A DNA stretch of 64,000 bases from Isoetes taiwanensis (taxonomy: Eukaryota; Streptophyta; Lycopodiopsida; Isoetales; Isoetaceae). Shown here piece after piece: positions 31,405-44,650 of this stretch. Numbering within the stretch: the stretch's first letter is position 1; each line of letters opens with the position of its first letter. The translations under genes and the position numbers were made by a program. The DNA is taken from positions 8,708,445 through 8,772,444 of the forward strand of contig JAJEKV010000008.1 of the NCBI GenBank assembly GCA_021234155.1, given 5' to 3'. A model generated the notes under the pieces. That model was given only the letters and a program-made list of their open reading frames with translations. It ran no database searches and had not been told where the DNA came from.

Positions 31405-31720
31405 AAAACTGAAATCCTTCTGCAAGTTATGTATCTCTTCATTAATGATCGTCTGGTAGCGAAAGAAGTTGTGGGGCAAATGACACAGTGCCACTTCAAG
31501 GACATACCAAATGGAGTAGTGAGCGTTGGTGTTGGGAAAGTGATCGAAGGGCGCCATACACTTCCTTGGCTGACTCCAGATGCAATCACGATAGTAGAAG
31601 CCAAGGGGTCCTTCGTTCTCTGGAGAAGAGAAGACGTTCGTGAGTCCCCTGCTAATGATGTCCAAAAAAAAAAGACAGCGAACAGAGGTTGGAAAGGACA
31701 CAAAATCGCTGACAAGATAT
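31405..31720 (+). pseudogene. Fragment resembling a plant CACTA-associated protein domain
   Basis: The frame carries Q-C-H-F-K-D-I-P-N-G-V-V-S-V, then V-I-E-G, L-P-W-L-T-P-D and A-K-G-S-F-V-L-W-R-R-E-D-V. This spacing resembles the C-terminal domain common in plant En/Spm (CACTA)-type transposase-associated proteins, where H-x-x-P-x-x-x-V-x-V ... P-x-P ... A-x-G-S-F-V-x-W-P recurs. Only about 100 residues are present, with no transposase core nearby. It could be a transposon remnant or a captured exon. The assignment is from recalled motif spacing, not a database match. Confidence 0.4.
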
Positions 31721-32089
31721 ATGCTTCTTGAAATGGATTGTGAAATATGGCACTCTTGCGATACCATTATCGCTGGAAAAGGCTTCATATCATTCACTGG
31801 CCCTGATGATGCAGTGTGTGACCAATTTTTAGGTTTTAAGTTCGTGGGAGTTTCTGTTATCGAAGGTTCCCCCCTCCCCCTTCTGAAGTGAATATCCACT
31901 GCCAGGGATGCTTGCAGCTCCCGAAGGCCAGGATGCTTGTAAGGTGGAGCAATGACTTTATTCGTGTTGGCAAAGTGAAGGTCTTGGAGATATTGATCGT
32001 AGCACCACAAGAGGAAGCATATACTATGTCCAGTCAGGGTAGCTCAGAGCATTAGAAGCACCCAAACTATGAGAAACGAAATTACACCT

Positions 32090-32412
32090 TTCATTCTCGA
32101 CAGCTCAAAAAGGTTCTGAGGCCACCGAAGATTGTTTGTCTCACCACTCAGAATGCTATCCTCAATTACAGGAGGACCCTGTGCTGCAAAAATAGGTGTT
32201 GCATCAAGTTCTCTAGGAATCAAGTTGTTAACATGCGAAAGGAATTCCTTGCCATGAAATCTAGTGATAGGGTTACTTTAGTTTATGACATGTCGGGCAA
32301 CAATATAAAAGGTCGAAGATTCGGACGGCTAGTACTGCAAGGAAATCTTGTTTGTGAAAGAGCCTGGTATCTTGGTCTCGGAATCTCAAAGTCGACATAT
32401 CTCAAGTCTAGC
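32090..32412 (+). pseudogene. Cys-rich domain fragment of transposase-like protein
   Basis: The frame contains L-C-C-K-N-R-C-C-I-K-F, then R-K-E-F-L-A-M-K-S-S-D-R-V, and V-C-E-R-A-W-Y-L-G-L-G-I-S-K-S-T-Y before a stop. The layout of an N-terminal Cys cluster, about 45 residues, then V-C-x-x-A-W/F-x(3-4)-G-I-S matches a domain I recall upstream of DDE-type transposase cores in plants and animals. No DDE core follows. With the 31.4-kb fragment it may mark the remains of DNA transposons. Confidence in the family is low. Confidence 0.35.
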
Positions 32413-33690
32413 TAATGGCAGTTCAATAGCGTAATATTTGGATCGGGAGCTTGAGAACGTAGAACACACTCCATAATAGCGAAAAAGAATGTGCCTTCAG
32501 TTCAAACTAGAGCAAGTTCGGCAAGGGCTAATCTGGGCGCATAATTCTGAAAGAGGACCAAGGTCGACGTCTTCTTATATCTCTGTACCCATTTAGAGTC
32601 AATTTCTAATTTTCAAGGCCATAGGTTGCATAAAATGGAGATCTAATGGTAGAACATAATGCCAACTCAGATTTTGCTGATGTGGAGATGGCACATGGAT
32701 AGCCTAGAATTGCAAGAAAGGTTGTAGGTCTGGTAGGGCTGGTGTGCTAAAAAGAAAAGGGGATACGTTTTACTTGGACTCGTAGCTCTAAGTTAGCAGC
32801 TCTAATTTGAGAATGAACAAGGTGCTTAGATCAATGTGCTTATATCTCCTACTCAGCACTTCTATTGGTGGCCTATCCGAGAATTGACAAACTAATAAAG
32901 CACACCAAAGAGAGAATTGAATTTCTCAAATTGCAATCAACCACGTAGGTATATACACTAGTATATGCCCAGATAAGGTCCTAGGAAATAGCATCCAGAC
33001 AATTTAAGCTCCATTATCCAATATGGTATTGCCATGCGGCACAGATTTGAACATGAAATTAATGACCTAATTAATTAGCCTATTTTCTGTCAAGGTTGAT
33101 CTTCATCATCAATTATTTTCCTAATTCAAGGGCTAAAAATTGACCCGATGTTATTTCCACTGAAAAATGTTTATTGGTCTGAGATTCTGACCAAAACATC
33201 GTACTTGCTGCCTTCTCAGCTCTGAAGATGTTCTCCACATAAGTTATGGAATAACCATGTGGCATAGTCAGAATCAAAAGTTGCGACATGACATGCTTGC
33301 CACTCTAGACGCATCAAAAACATCGTCAAGCATAGACCTTTTGTAACAAAGTGCAAGAACAAATTATTTTCTCAATACGAATTGTGTCTTTGATTTTCTT
33401 CATGTCAAGGTTGTAGCCAAATCCGAATCCAAATGCTTCCTATATCCAAATGCTTCTCCATTCCTAAAAGGACTACTTGCTTTCTGGGATATGGTTAGAT
33501 CCTTATTCCATGTGAATTCCCAACCTCTTGCTTCTTTATCAGTGTCATGCTAGTGGTTTCCTTGCAAGGTGCACATAATCATCAATGTTTATATTCACTT
33601 GTGCATCATTAGATCCAGTGGCGTTGGCAGGTACGATTCAAGTCATCTTTTGTCATACAAGATTCTTGTACAAGTGAAAGCGACAAATTT
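32413..33690. other. Intergenic, nothing recognised
   Basis: No coding region, repeat or RNA gene recognised in this stretch. Confidence 0.45.
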
Positions 33691-34370
33691 GCGCTTGGGT
33701 GGCCAATTCATTGCCAACAGTTGTGCAGCAACCTCAGGCTGATGTGTCTGTTTGGATATGCGATGCACATATTAGGACAAAGAAGTTTGTTTCTTCCATG
33801 TATAGGTTGCTTCTTGATTGCGAGCCTCTTCCTCTGTCCCCACAGTGGCATCTTCAAGTTCCTCAACCACAGTGGAAAAGTGTTTGGATGTGGATAAACT
33901 TCTCCACCTTAAAGTGCCAGTGCTGCGATGGCAAATTAATCTCTGATCCACCTTAAAGTGCCAGTGCTGTGTTCAATTAATGTCTTGGTCCATAACGAGT
34001 TGAATCTCTGATCCTTGTCCTCTTTATCGCTAACAAGTTGAAACAATTGAACATTGCATCTTTTTGTGTGATCACCTACGTCTTGCTTGGTTGTAGTTGT
34101 TCACCTTATTTAATGCTCCATTCACCATTCAGAAGATCCTACTTGTGCGTTCCCCCTTGCTTGACCTAAGTTGCATAAGTGGGCTTTTCATCTTGCTTCT
34201 CGCTAGTTTGTGTGGTCTATCTGGCAGAGGTGACGATTGTGCATTTTTCAAAGAGCAAACACTTATGACCAGCAACTTCTTTGTTGTGCTCAAAACAAGA
34301 TTATTAAAGCTTATAATGCTCATCTCTAGCTGATAAGAAAGTCGTAATTTGGAATCTTATGCATAGACGA
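33690..34370 (+). pseudogene. LINE remnant, zf-RVT region
   Basis: The first part reads W-H-L-Q-V-P-Q-P-Q-W-K-S-V-W-M-W-I, related to the fragment at 798-1451. Further on, in another frame near 34015-34080, come C-P-L-Y and Q-V-E-T-I-E-H-C-I-F-L-C-D-H-L-R-L-A-W, the Cys/His half of the zf-RVT domain. Internal short duplication (CACCTTAAAGTGCCAGTGCTG, twice near 33907 and 33950) and several frameshifts show it is an old dead copy. Confidence 0.6.
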
Positions 34371-34436
34371 GTGTTTGTGCCTAGTTGGGTTTGGTTATCC
34401 ATTACGGTTTTGTTCCCATCTTTGCATTGTGTATTG

Positions 34437-34560
34437 TGCCTCCCTAGGGGGGCAAAGCCTCGCTTATGTGGGTTTGTGTCATATCCTAGGTATATGCTGG
34501 AATATATCTAGATATGCTAGTAACTCCTCCAAACCCATTGTTCCCTGTTAACTGGTGGTC
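34437..34560. repeat. Dispersed hairpin repeat, copy B
   Basis: CCTAGGGGGGCAA is followed by CTC.TATGT, TATGCTGGAATAT, GATATGC and CTCCAAACCCATTGTTCCC. The same order of blocks occurs at 49665-49790, and the last part also at 35790-35835. Confidence 0.6.
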
Positions 34561-34679
34561 TCATGCATTCTAGATCGCGGATGTTCCAGCCGGGTAACTG
34601 GAAGGGAAGACCGACCAACACTGCCATAGTCTGAGGAGAGCTAGATGCAGTAGTCAAAGCAGCATCGGAATTTCAAGAG

Positions 34680-36566
34680 CTTTGCATAAGCGCCAGCCTT
34701 TTCCAATCCTTCAAAAGAATTGGGAACCATTTTGTTTGCAGTGTGATTTCGCAGTAAAGAGGCCGCAGACTTTGAAGCTAGGAAAGCCTTTTACAGTTGC
34801 TTGTGTGCATGGAGAAGATGCAGCAGAGCAACAGATGCAGAATTGTAAGGATAGATTCGAGGATCTCCTTTGTTGCAGTGGAATTAGGCTTAGGAAGTGT
34901 GCTTATTAGGCAACCACTTCAAATGATACAGGAGTTGGAATCAGAGGCAAGCTCGTTTTTGATAGAAAGCAAGGACGTTAATCTTTATCAAGACGAGTCA
35001 AAAAATACGTCTTATACAAAAAAAATTCAGAATGCTAGAAACAGGGTACCACGAGGCAAGGAGAAGGCAAATCAATCTCCAACAACATTAGAGACTGGCC
35101 AGGCCCGTCCAGAGAGGACTTTGATATTCAATAAAGCACTCTTGTTAGTCAATTAACTTGATCCTTTCTTGTTTATGGTTGTCTCTAGTTACTCATCTGT
35201 TTATGCATATGTGCAATGTAAGGATTACCATCCGTGCAGTAAGCAGGATGTTTTGCAGAGCTGCCAATCTCCATCAATCGTTGTGGAATTAAAAGTAAAA
35301 CTACTAGTTGTAGTCCATTTCAAACTTTATCATTGTTGTATAGGACATATTAAATTACGATACATTCACTAGTCTTCTTTTCGACCAAGAGCAATCTCAT
35401 TTAGGGCAATATCTTTCATCAGTTGACATGACATACTTTCCTGCTCTTATATAAGCTAAATGATTTAATGGCATGTAACATCTTTTGTTGACACCATCAA
35501 TGTTTGCAGGCTAAGATGCCTGTTTCCCAGTTCTGCTTTTTAACATGCTTGTACAAGTTTCCAGCAGTTATTATCGCAGGTATGCTCGATCCATCAGAGT
35601 CATAGTTTGGACACGTATATTACAGCCTTAAAGTGACAGGCTTGACTGCCTGTGGTTGGATGGATCAGAATCTAGAACTTCAGAACCTGACCAAACTCCG
35701 TGTTGCTGCTTTTGACCCATCTGTTAAGGTACATTATGGTCTCCAGTACTGATGTTGTAGTAAAAACCTTGATATGTTTTACACCGTGTGCTAGGATATG
35801 CTAGTGACTGCTCCAAACCCATTGTTCCCAACCCGTTATTTAAGAAGCCCCTTTGTTGATAGCTGTTCATTGGCTCTTTGTATTTTTTACTTTGCTGGGG
35901 TTGCTTCTTACCATCTTATGCAATTATCTGCAAGCTGATGTCATTAAAGCGGTCCGTTTCAAAGATTGGGATAATCCCATAGATTGAATGCAAGGTCATG
36001 AAGTCATTTTTTGCATAGACTATGTCTTCAATGTAGCAACTAATGAATGGATATCAAAGTTTGCTCCAAGATCTGTCTTGCAGTGCCACAAATAGATCAT
36101 GTCAAGTTTTTTTTGCTATCCTTGAGCGTAGATGAGCCTTAATTTGAGTACAACTTAGGCTGCGCATGATTTTTGTAAAACTCAAGCTTTCCTCTTAACT
36201 CTTTAGAGGGTTGTGGAATATATTTGAAGGTATAATAGTTTCTGCCACTTACTTATCTAGAAGCCTTGTGTTGGTCTGAGATCGATTCCATACACTTTGG
36301 ATGACCTAGTTGTTTTATCCTTCTCTATAAAACAATATTTGCAACTTTGGGAGCTCCATTGGACCTTTATGACACTTTATTCAAGAGGTATATAGTCCTT
36401 TACATGCTTTGTTTGTTTCAACTTGCAATAGCAATGCATTTCTGCCAATAATGTAATATTCTCTTCCACATTCATTGTCCAATAGGGATGTGATGGAGAT
36501 CTTGCTATTTTGCAATACTTTGATAAACACGTACATGAGATGTCGCTCACTTGCACACGCAAGGTA
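34680..36566 (+). other. Possible exons of an unrecognised gene
   Basis: Several short stretches look coding: 34797-35156 (acidic and Lys-rich, ending in a stop); about 35618-35720, which reads ...G-L-T-A-C-G-W-M-D-Q-N-L-E-L-Q-N-L and ends at a GT donor; and about 36487-36566, which reads G-D-L-A-I-L-Q-Y-F-D-K-H-V-H-E-M-S-L and ends AAG|GTAAGT. I do not recognise the protein. Long introns or decay separate the pieces. The tail of this region runs into PPR-like sequence at 36570. Confidence 0.3.
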
Positions 36567-36569
36567 AGT

Positions 36570-36660
36570 CCTTAATGAGCTGCCAACCTGAGATGTTATA
36601 ACTTGGGCAGCTTTACTTTAGGATTATTTAAAATGGGTTACCACATGAAGCTTTGGAATG
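36570..36660 (+). pseudogene. PPR pseudogene, left part
   Basis: The last 90 bases before the solo LTR read as W-A-A-L-L...K-M-G-Y-x-P-H-E-A-L-E with one frame change, the second half of a pentatricopeptide repeat. The next residues are found beyond the nested insertions at 48125. The bases GAATG at 36656-36660 are the left target duplication of the solo LTR. Confidence 0.6.
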
Positions 36661-38005
36661 CGTGACGTCCCCTGCTTCATCTGTGATGCTCCCATCATAT
36701 TAGAAGTAGGAGGTCATCCCTCTGGCAACCAAGTTGGCATAGGTCGTCCACTTGACACCAATCCCGTAGCAAAGAATCGATGGGGAAGAATGGACGTGTC
36801 ATTCATCCCGTCTCCCCTCAGGACCATCCTAGCTACGGAAGCGTAAGTAAACGTGAGCACATGACATCAAATATAAATAGCTCCACCTCAAAAGGTTGCT
36901 CACCACAACATACATCTGTAAGGACATCAATAACATCAATATGGAAGAGATCCTACCCAAGGCTCAGACTCAATAGGAATGGACTGATGGCTTGGGTCTC
37001 CAGAAGTCATTGCAGACAGAATTCATGGCAACTGATTGGGCTGGCATAGGAACATGGCGGTTGGAAAGTCCTCTCCATCTGCCCCTCCTGTGCATACTTT
37101 GCACAAATAGGCTGATAAGTTTTGGAACTTGACCATAGCCTGCCGGGTGCATAACCAAGGGGGCTACTCCTGGGTTGCATCTCCCTAGTCCTGATGAGGC
37201 AGGAGGAGATCGCTCCCTCCAGAGTTATGCATGCCCATAGCAGGCGGCTAGAGGGCCACTGCCCGTCTACGACTTGAACCCCATGGAAGGTGATGCATCA
37301 CCCCAGAGTGTCGAGCCCATGCCTTGCCCACGCAGTGGCAAACCATTAGACCTAGCCAGCTAAGATCCATGGTAGGCTTTACACACCAGAGGGATCAATC
37401 TGCCATCGGACATGTCCTCCTTATCCCCCGGTCTAGCCCCGCCACCCACAGCCAGGCGGGCTCCTATGCACATGCCGCATTAATTGGGAATTAATGAGGC
37501 TATCTAGATACATCAACAACTAAGGCTTTTAGGGTTTCTACCCCCTTCCCAATATACAGGAGTGTGCATAGAAAAGAACATCATCAACATAGAACTGAAA
37601 TACATAATAAAATCTAATCTATCTACCTAAACATACATGGTTAGGTTCCTTTATTAGGGCTTGTGATCTGAGGTCCGTAAGGCCTCTAAGGCTGAACTAA
37701 CATGCTAAACTAGCTCATTGCCGGATTAAAAGTCAGCACTCCACAACAGAATTGCAATTTACCTGAACCTTGGCTTGATCTAGCTCCTCGGAATGCATCC
37801 ATGCTTTGTTGAAGGCGAAGGCAACCGAATCATGAGGATCTGTTGTGCAAACCCGGCTTGGCGGCATCTAGCAATGTGAAATAGCAGCTTGGCTTGGCCG
37901 GAATGGCTCAAGGAAGCTAAAATGCGAAAATGGAAAAGATTTAGGGTTTCCCTTTTGTTCTTTTTACATGACCTTTTAGGGTTAGGGCTAAAAGGGCATG
38001 TGGGG
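36661..38005 (-). mobile_element. Solo LTR of gypsy-type element, left part
   Basis: Starts (C)GTGACGTCCC and shares ordered blocks with the LTR at 38006, such as CTACGGAAGCGT, AGCACATGACAT, GGCTCAGACTC and TGCATACTTTGCA. It is therefore a diverged LTR of a related family. It is interrupted at 38005 by a younger element and continues at 47942-48119, where it ends ACGTCACA. The target duplication GAATG flanks both outer ends (36656-36660, 48120-48124). No internal region remains, so it is a solo LTR of about 1.52 kb. Confidence 0.8.
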
Positions 38006-39554
38006 TGTGACGCTCCCTGAACATATACGGCACTCGGACGTATACGTACGGGGACTTTCCCCTCCCATGGCAACCAACTCACCATGAGCAGGGCCCTCCG
38101 TCTAACTCGGGCCATCTATAAAAAGATGCTCAAGTGAAGGACACAGAGGGGTCATTCGGCCCACGCCTTCAATGGGGCTCCTATGTCGCGGAAGCGTGAA
38201 TACAAGGTTAGCACACAACATAATCATATCATAATTTACCACCACGAGGGGTGGCACATCCATCCAAGTGACAACAACAAAGAATATGCATTTAATACTA
38301 GGGAAAACACCCAAACCCATGGTTCTACCCCGGCTCAGACTCCAGTGAGGATCGACTGACGGCTAGGTCTCAAGAGATCAGCAGACCGAATCTTGACATG
38401 GCGTTGGCTGGCATAGAACATCGGCTAGGGTTGTCCACTCCATCCGCCCCTCCTGTGCACACTTTGCAGATGAGTCCAATCATGCTATGGCGTCACTATA
38501 GCCTTCCGGATACGCAGACTCAAGGTATCACCCTTCGAGCCTACTACAGGGTTCATGAAGCCCCGTCCGATGAGGCAGGTCGGGGAAGCGTCCCCTTCCA
38601 GGATCACAGTGGTTCCATGGGTGGACTAGAGAATACGTGCCGCATCAGCGACCCCCGCATCCGTACCCGACTTACTCGCCCTAAATCTACTCAAAGTACA
38701 GGATGCCCCATGCGGGTCACACCTCTGTACCCAGGGAGTGTCAGACCCATACCCGGCCTGGATCGCGCCTAGCTCACTGGCCGGCTATTAGGCCTAGTCC
38801 ACTGTAGGAGTCTCAGGAGCCTTTTATGTTCGTGCAAGACCCCACCTCCACTTCACCACTGCGTCCCTTATCTGGTGCTAAGCAATTCCATAGCATCCAC
38901 GACTCGGTGGTCTCTTGTGCACAGGCCGCATTTACTGGGTTTTAAGGGTTCTATCTAGGAGCATCTCTACTTCTAGATGGCCTTTAGGTCTCTATCCCCC
39001 TTTTACCCATACAACACAGGAGGAACAGAAAGAAAACTATCCTTATACATCCATAACTTCGAATAGAACATAAAATAGAGATTAACCATACATCTATCCA
39101 TACAAGGGTTAATCCTATGACTATCTAGGAATCCAAGCTATCTACGTACTAACCGGGATCATAGCTAGCTCTACTATCGCTCGAGTTCTCCATCCTTCTG
39201 GCTGGAACAAGGTGGAACAGCAACTCCTCCTCCACCAACCTCCCCCAATTCGAATTGGGGCAATTGGGGGTGTAAAACCCCAATTTGGGTGTCCCAAATT
39301 GGAAACTCTGCCTTGCCCAATCGATTTGGGCCAGGTGGCATGCTAATTATTATCTACTTTAATAATTAAACCCCTTTAATTATTAGGTTAAGCCCTAAAT
39401 TCGAATTAGGGTTTTAGGTTAGGTTTCCACTTTAATAATTAATTATTAACATAGCTAACCTTAGCTTACGAATAATTAATGTGCCACTAATTATTCATAG
39501 TGACGTGTCATGTATTTATACTCAAAAAGGCGTATAAATATGTGGAACGTCACA
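38006..39554 (-). repeat. 3' LTR (left) of the nested element
   Basis: About 1549 bp, ends TGTGACG/CGTCACA. It contains GGGG-AATT-type palindromes around 39240-39310 (CCCAATTCGAATTGGGG) and the ACGT-core palindrome TGACGTGTCA near 39501. It matches the right LTR closely, with differences bunched in short GC-rich words. Confidence 0.9.
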
Positions 39555-39567
39555 TTCTCCCCACCTT
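39555..39567 (-). promoter_or_regulatory. Polypurine tract of the nested element
   Basis: On the minus strand AAGGTGGGGAGAA immediately precedes the TGTGACG start of the 3' LTR. Confidence 0.8.
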
Positions 39568-42500
39568 AAAAATGATGTTGTCCTCAGCATCAAAACTACT
39601 CTTGTTGCAGGGCAACACATCGTACATTGGAAGGAAGTCTCCCCTCCTCAAAGAGATAGCGTGAGATTATAAGTCAGACAGAGGTTGCCATGTTCAAAGT
39701 GATCAAGTTTGAAATGACTTGTAATGTGCAATTTATAACTCTGGAATATAAAAGGTAGAGGTATAGAGCAGACATGATCATGGTTTAGGTCTGTCAAAAA
39801 TCAACAGTGAAGGTTTGTGAAAGTCTCACTGTTTCATTCGTGGTGATGAGTTCAGAGTTTATCTTATTTAGAAAACATTCTTTCTATACCCACTGGTAGT
39901 TGATTATATATTATGGACAAGTATAGATATAAGCAAGTTCTATTTGTTGTTCTTATATTATAATACGGAGTTATTAATCTCGTACTATTTAGTAGAAAGC
40001 CATTCTAATGATATTAACTTCTGTGTATATATGTATTATATTCCCGCTTGATTTTGTAATTCATTTTATTAGAGCCAGCCCTAATTTAATTGGGTAGCAA
40101 AATTTTGTCTTCCTATTTTGTTACAGTTTTAAGAACTCGTATGTTCCTATCCTCAGTACAATTATAGCTATCCTTTAATACAATTATATATTGTACTGTA
40201 TCGGACAGTTTTACGTATATACTTTAATATTAAGTACAGACAGACGTTCTTCATGATTTAATTATTCATAACCTTGTTATAACCTAATCTAAGTCTCGTT
40301 ATCCCCTCAGAAGTTTGTGTAAGACATACATACTTATCTCCTATTATACTTTCGATTATCTTTAATGTTTCTATACACACACTCTCTATTAGCATAGATT
40401 ACAGTCACATGAGGACATATATTAATTCATTGGTTATGTTTATACATTTACCAGACGTCCCGATATTCTTACATTTGAATTACTTATTTATTTTATTGTT
40501 ATTTTTGTAAATTTATCACACATACAGACACTCTTATATTTACAGGGCACAGGTAGAGCTGACATATACATTCGAGGTAATTGGTAACGCCCCGGTCGCT
40601 ATCCGGCAGTGCTATGGCTATGCAATCGTCCTGTATCACGGAAGGCCAGTTGTAGTGTTATATGGTGACGACTGAGCAGGTTCAGGGCTCTTACTTAAAG
40701 TAAAAGTGCTGAATGTTGGGAATAAGGAGTGAAGGTATCCCTATTTTGGATGGATACTCGAGAAAATTTGTATGATGATGTTTGGTATCTGATTGAAACG
40801 CTGGACCCAATAATTACGAAGATTGATTTATTATGCGGCATATATATTGCCATACAGCATATATCCGGGGGAGAAGTGGTTTATGATTATCTACCATAGA
40901 CCACGTTAGAGAGGTACTATACTAAGGTGGATACTGGATTATGAGTACCCAGCTCCTGAGAGGGAAACCACTTTAGAAGTGTAGGGTTCGATCATGATGG
41001 TACATGCATAGAATGTCGAGCCAACATTTTATAGCTATTGCCACTTGAATGGAGGTATGATTCGCGGAAAGGTAGAGAATAAGATTGTATGAGGATGCGG
41101 ATCCATAAACTACGGATTATAAAATTACGCATACGTTGCGTTTCGTAAGGAGATTGGTATTCCTGAGTTGTGCAATAACAATGCAAGCGGGTGCATGATT
41201 AAGATGATGACATAGTCACTTGGATACGCTTAATGACGTTGGTCAAATGCATGACCATTATGCATGGTATGAATTAAGGAAATGGACACATGTTATGTCT
41301 GCTGGGAGCATCGGGATGCCGTATAACAGACTGGAGAATAGTGTGGAACGTAGTTTCCACACAAGGTCAAGAGAAGACGACAATTGGTAGGACCAGGCGC
41401 AACCATCTAAAGGCTGCAAGGTATGTTGGAGCTTTGGTGAAGCTAGACTATGAAGGAAAGTTGACCTTCAACTAATGATACATTAGGAAGGCAAGTAATG
41501 TATCCATACGACAAGTGGGAGACAAGAGATGCTTGAAAGTTGTTGTAAACAACATTTCAAATATAGAGAATTTGGAGAAACACTTTGAATAGACCAAAGT
41601 CTGGAGTATGAACAAGGTAGGTGCCTAATGAACATCTTAGCAAGGAGAATGTGCTCTGGACTTGGTATCATGTGCGTATCCCGAGGAGTAGCTCCGCGTT
41701 GGTATATGCGTACTAGGACCATTTAATGGTAAAACATAACTAAAAAAAGATAGGGTGTATAATAGAACTTTTAGTTCACATTCCATATGAATACGGAAGT
41801 AATGAAAATAAGAGTTCTTATACTAGACGTTAAACATGTCCACTAGGAACTTAGGATGGCATCTGCCCCTGTGGAATTTGTGGCTAGAGCTTGAGGATCA
41901 AGGCAAACTAAGGCTGGAGTCTAGAAAGTGTGGTGCCAAAACCAGAGCATATATATAGTACAAGCTAAACGAGTTGAGGAAATACAATTGCGGGACATAT
42001 GAACATAGCTAGGTGGCTCTGTCAACGAGTTACATATGAGTCTAGACGTAGGGTTGGTGCACGCATGTTAGTATATCACATAATAACAACGTAGCGGTCT
42101 TGGATGTAGGAAGGATTTAGTAGTATCAAATACTATAGTGGTGATCATATCGAGGATGTCGATTGTGATATTCAGATGTATATCATATTAAAAGATAGTA
42201 GAATATTCGTACAAGGCGAGTGAAATATTACTTGACAAGGTTTAAAGAATGAGCGTAATGATATGCTTATATACGAAGATACTGGGTTAGGTATGCTTTA
42301 CCAGAGATAAGCATTCAAGTTATCCCAATGGTTGGAGTTGACTATTTTAGATACGTTGTACTAAGGGGGATGAAAAGAGTTTAAATCAGTGAAAATAGCT
42401 AGAGTAAGTCTAGCATATACGGTGATGTTACATTCAAAAACACCCCGAGGATGGTTGGAAGGGTGTCGAAACAACCGATAAAGAGAGCTTAACTACTCAA

Positions 42501-44519
42501 AGGTTGTAGATACCAATGAATTACTTCAGCGTTATAAGCTGAGAGCATTTATTCGGTTTTGGGGATAAAAAGATATATAAAATATCGCATCCCCCTGATG
42601 GAAGAAAAGGAGGAGTACGATGGCTTTGACGATTATACCTTTAGGGATAACCGAGTCGAGGCCAATACATAGGAATTCCAAGTCCCGATAAAAATCAAGA
42701 CGAGGTGCATAAATTACAGGGAGTGAGATTATATATAGACCAATAGTCCATATATCCTAAGAGTTACCCTACTTGCGGGAAGCAATTCTAGATACTGCAG
42801 TAGAAGGTGGAGGATCCGTTGCCTTGAGGCATAGACCCTTAGAGATTATGACTTTGGAACTCTTAAGAGGGTAGGGAATCGGATAATTACATGGCGGTTA
42901 CTAACGAAGATTGAAACATTGGGTTTTCCTATTAAGAGACCGAGAGATTTTTAATGCCTCCATCTCATTATGAGGGAGCCAAAGACGACAACATTTGAAG
43001 TGTTCAAAAGTTGAAGTTGACATGCTAACTTAAGAAAATAAATTAGTTGTGACAATGCATGGCGGAACACAAAGGATATTTAACTGAAGGAACCTTTAGA
43101 GAGGCCTTCGACTGTGGTAGAAACCCTTGGAATTATGACATAATCCCGTGGGGAAATTATAGTTTATGTACGGGGTTAAAGTACCATAAGGTACTAAAGG
43201 AATGGTTGAAATAGCTAGAGACCCTATCAACATATAGGCAGCATATACAAGTCCAACATAGAGTTGGCCCCTGTCGATTTGGGAAGTAGGTGGCGAAGCC
43301 ACATCATAAAGGTACATAGGCAATGGGTTTGTTTGAGAGAACTACCACGGTTATAGTTTAGCTAAGTTAGAGCAGAGCTCTAGCATTGTGGGATGTGGAG
43401 ATATGTTTATTACGTACATACCATGTACACATACGATAAACGTCTTAGGGAGGTCATCTAGGTGGCGACACAAGGAGAGAAGGACGAGTGTATCCTAAAG
43501 TTACTGATGAAGGGTCTGGAGATACGTTCGAAATGCGCAAAGGACCGTCAATCCGTTGCATGCTAGGGTATGATGTGGTAGTTGGCACTTGAAATAAATG
43601 TCAACGGCCAATAGAATAAAGCTGAAGATGAGGGGGTTGAATAGTACAGTAGTACAATTCCAGGATAGGTAGGGAATAGCAGTTACCTAGTAAATGTTCG
43701 AATGTGTCTTGCATAGACAACTAAGACTAGCTTTCCCCCATGATCCATACCTGGATCAGGCAGAGGTGACGCCATGGGTTACCTGGGGGTGCAAATTAAC
43801 ATATACAGGACTCGAACATTGATACAAGTCCGGGTTATATTAAACGTAGGTAATTGTAGAAAGGCTGACAAAATACAAGGCAGACACCTTGATGACTGCA
43901 GGTAAATTACGATTCCTACAAAGGCTCAGTCGCTCTTAGGCCATGACTATGGCTTAAATTCTTAGGCCATGACTATGGCTTAAATGAGGATGCCAAGTCA
44001 TTTGGAATGCCACAACAATGTGATAGCATCATGACAGAGAAATGTAATGACTAACATTTCCAGGATGTAGGACAATGTTGAATCATAACCCCCAATGATA
44101 GGTGGGTTGACAACAGAAGGCCCATATCATAGCGGTTTAGAGGCCACAAGACGGTTAACGAAGACGTGAAGGAGTAAATGGATTGGTGACTCTACTGAAT
44201 AAAGGTCACAACAAAAGGGTGATTTGTATACGCTGTGGCAGACGTAAGGGCCAGGATACTGAAAAGCGGCCATAGACGTAGAAAACATATTGAAGAAGAT
44301 AAGGAATGAAGGACCCTTATTAATGATATTTAGCAATCTGGATAGGAAGGTTATTAGCTGACATAAAGGGTGGTCTTTGCTAACATGCACAAGTAGACTT
44401 GAGGCTTGAAAGGTAGCAAGAGCTGAAAAACTCTTTAAAGATTTGGTGCATGGCTTATGGAAGAAGACTTCCATGTTCTAGGACAACAAGGTGAATTGAA
44501 TTCACCAAGAACCTTTTAA

Positions 44520-44650
44520 ATGAATAGATAGATAGATAGTATTTTGATGTCATGCCACATTGGCAGCGTCCGTGAGGACATTATGACGGACCCCCAGAGA
44601 TTTGAACACAAGATCTCTGACTAGAGGAGGCCTAGCTTGAGGGGTCTTTG
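44520..44650 (-). repeat. SINE-like fragment with (CTAT)n tail
   Basis: On the minus strand a B-box-like TGTTCAAATCTC (44601-44612) is followed by a CTCACGGACGCT block and TGACATCAAAATA, ending in about five CTAT units at 44522-44540. A tRNA-like promoter box followed by a microsatellite tail suggests a SINE. The A box is not clear. Confidence 0.4.

Noticed and set aside
31390-32010. 206-codon minus-strand frame
   Set aside because: It lies opposite the better supported plus-strand domain fragment at 31405-31720 and shows no recognisable motif.
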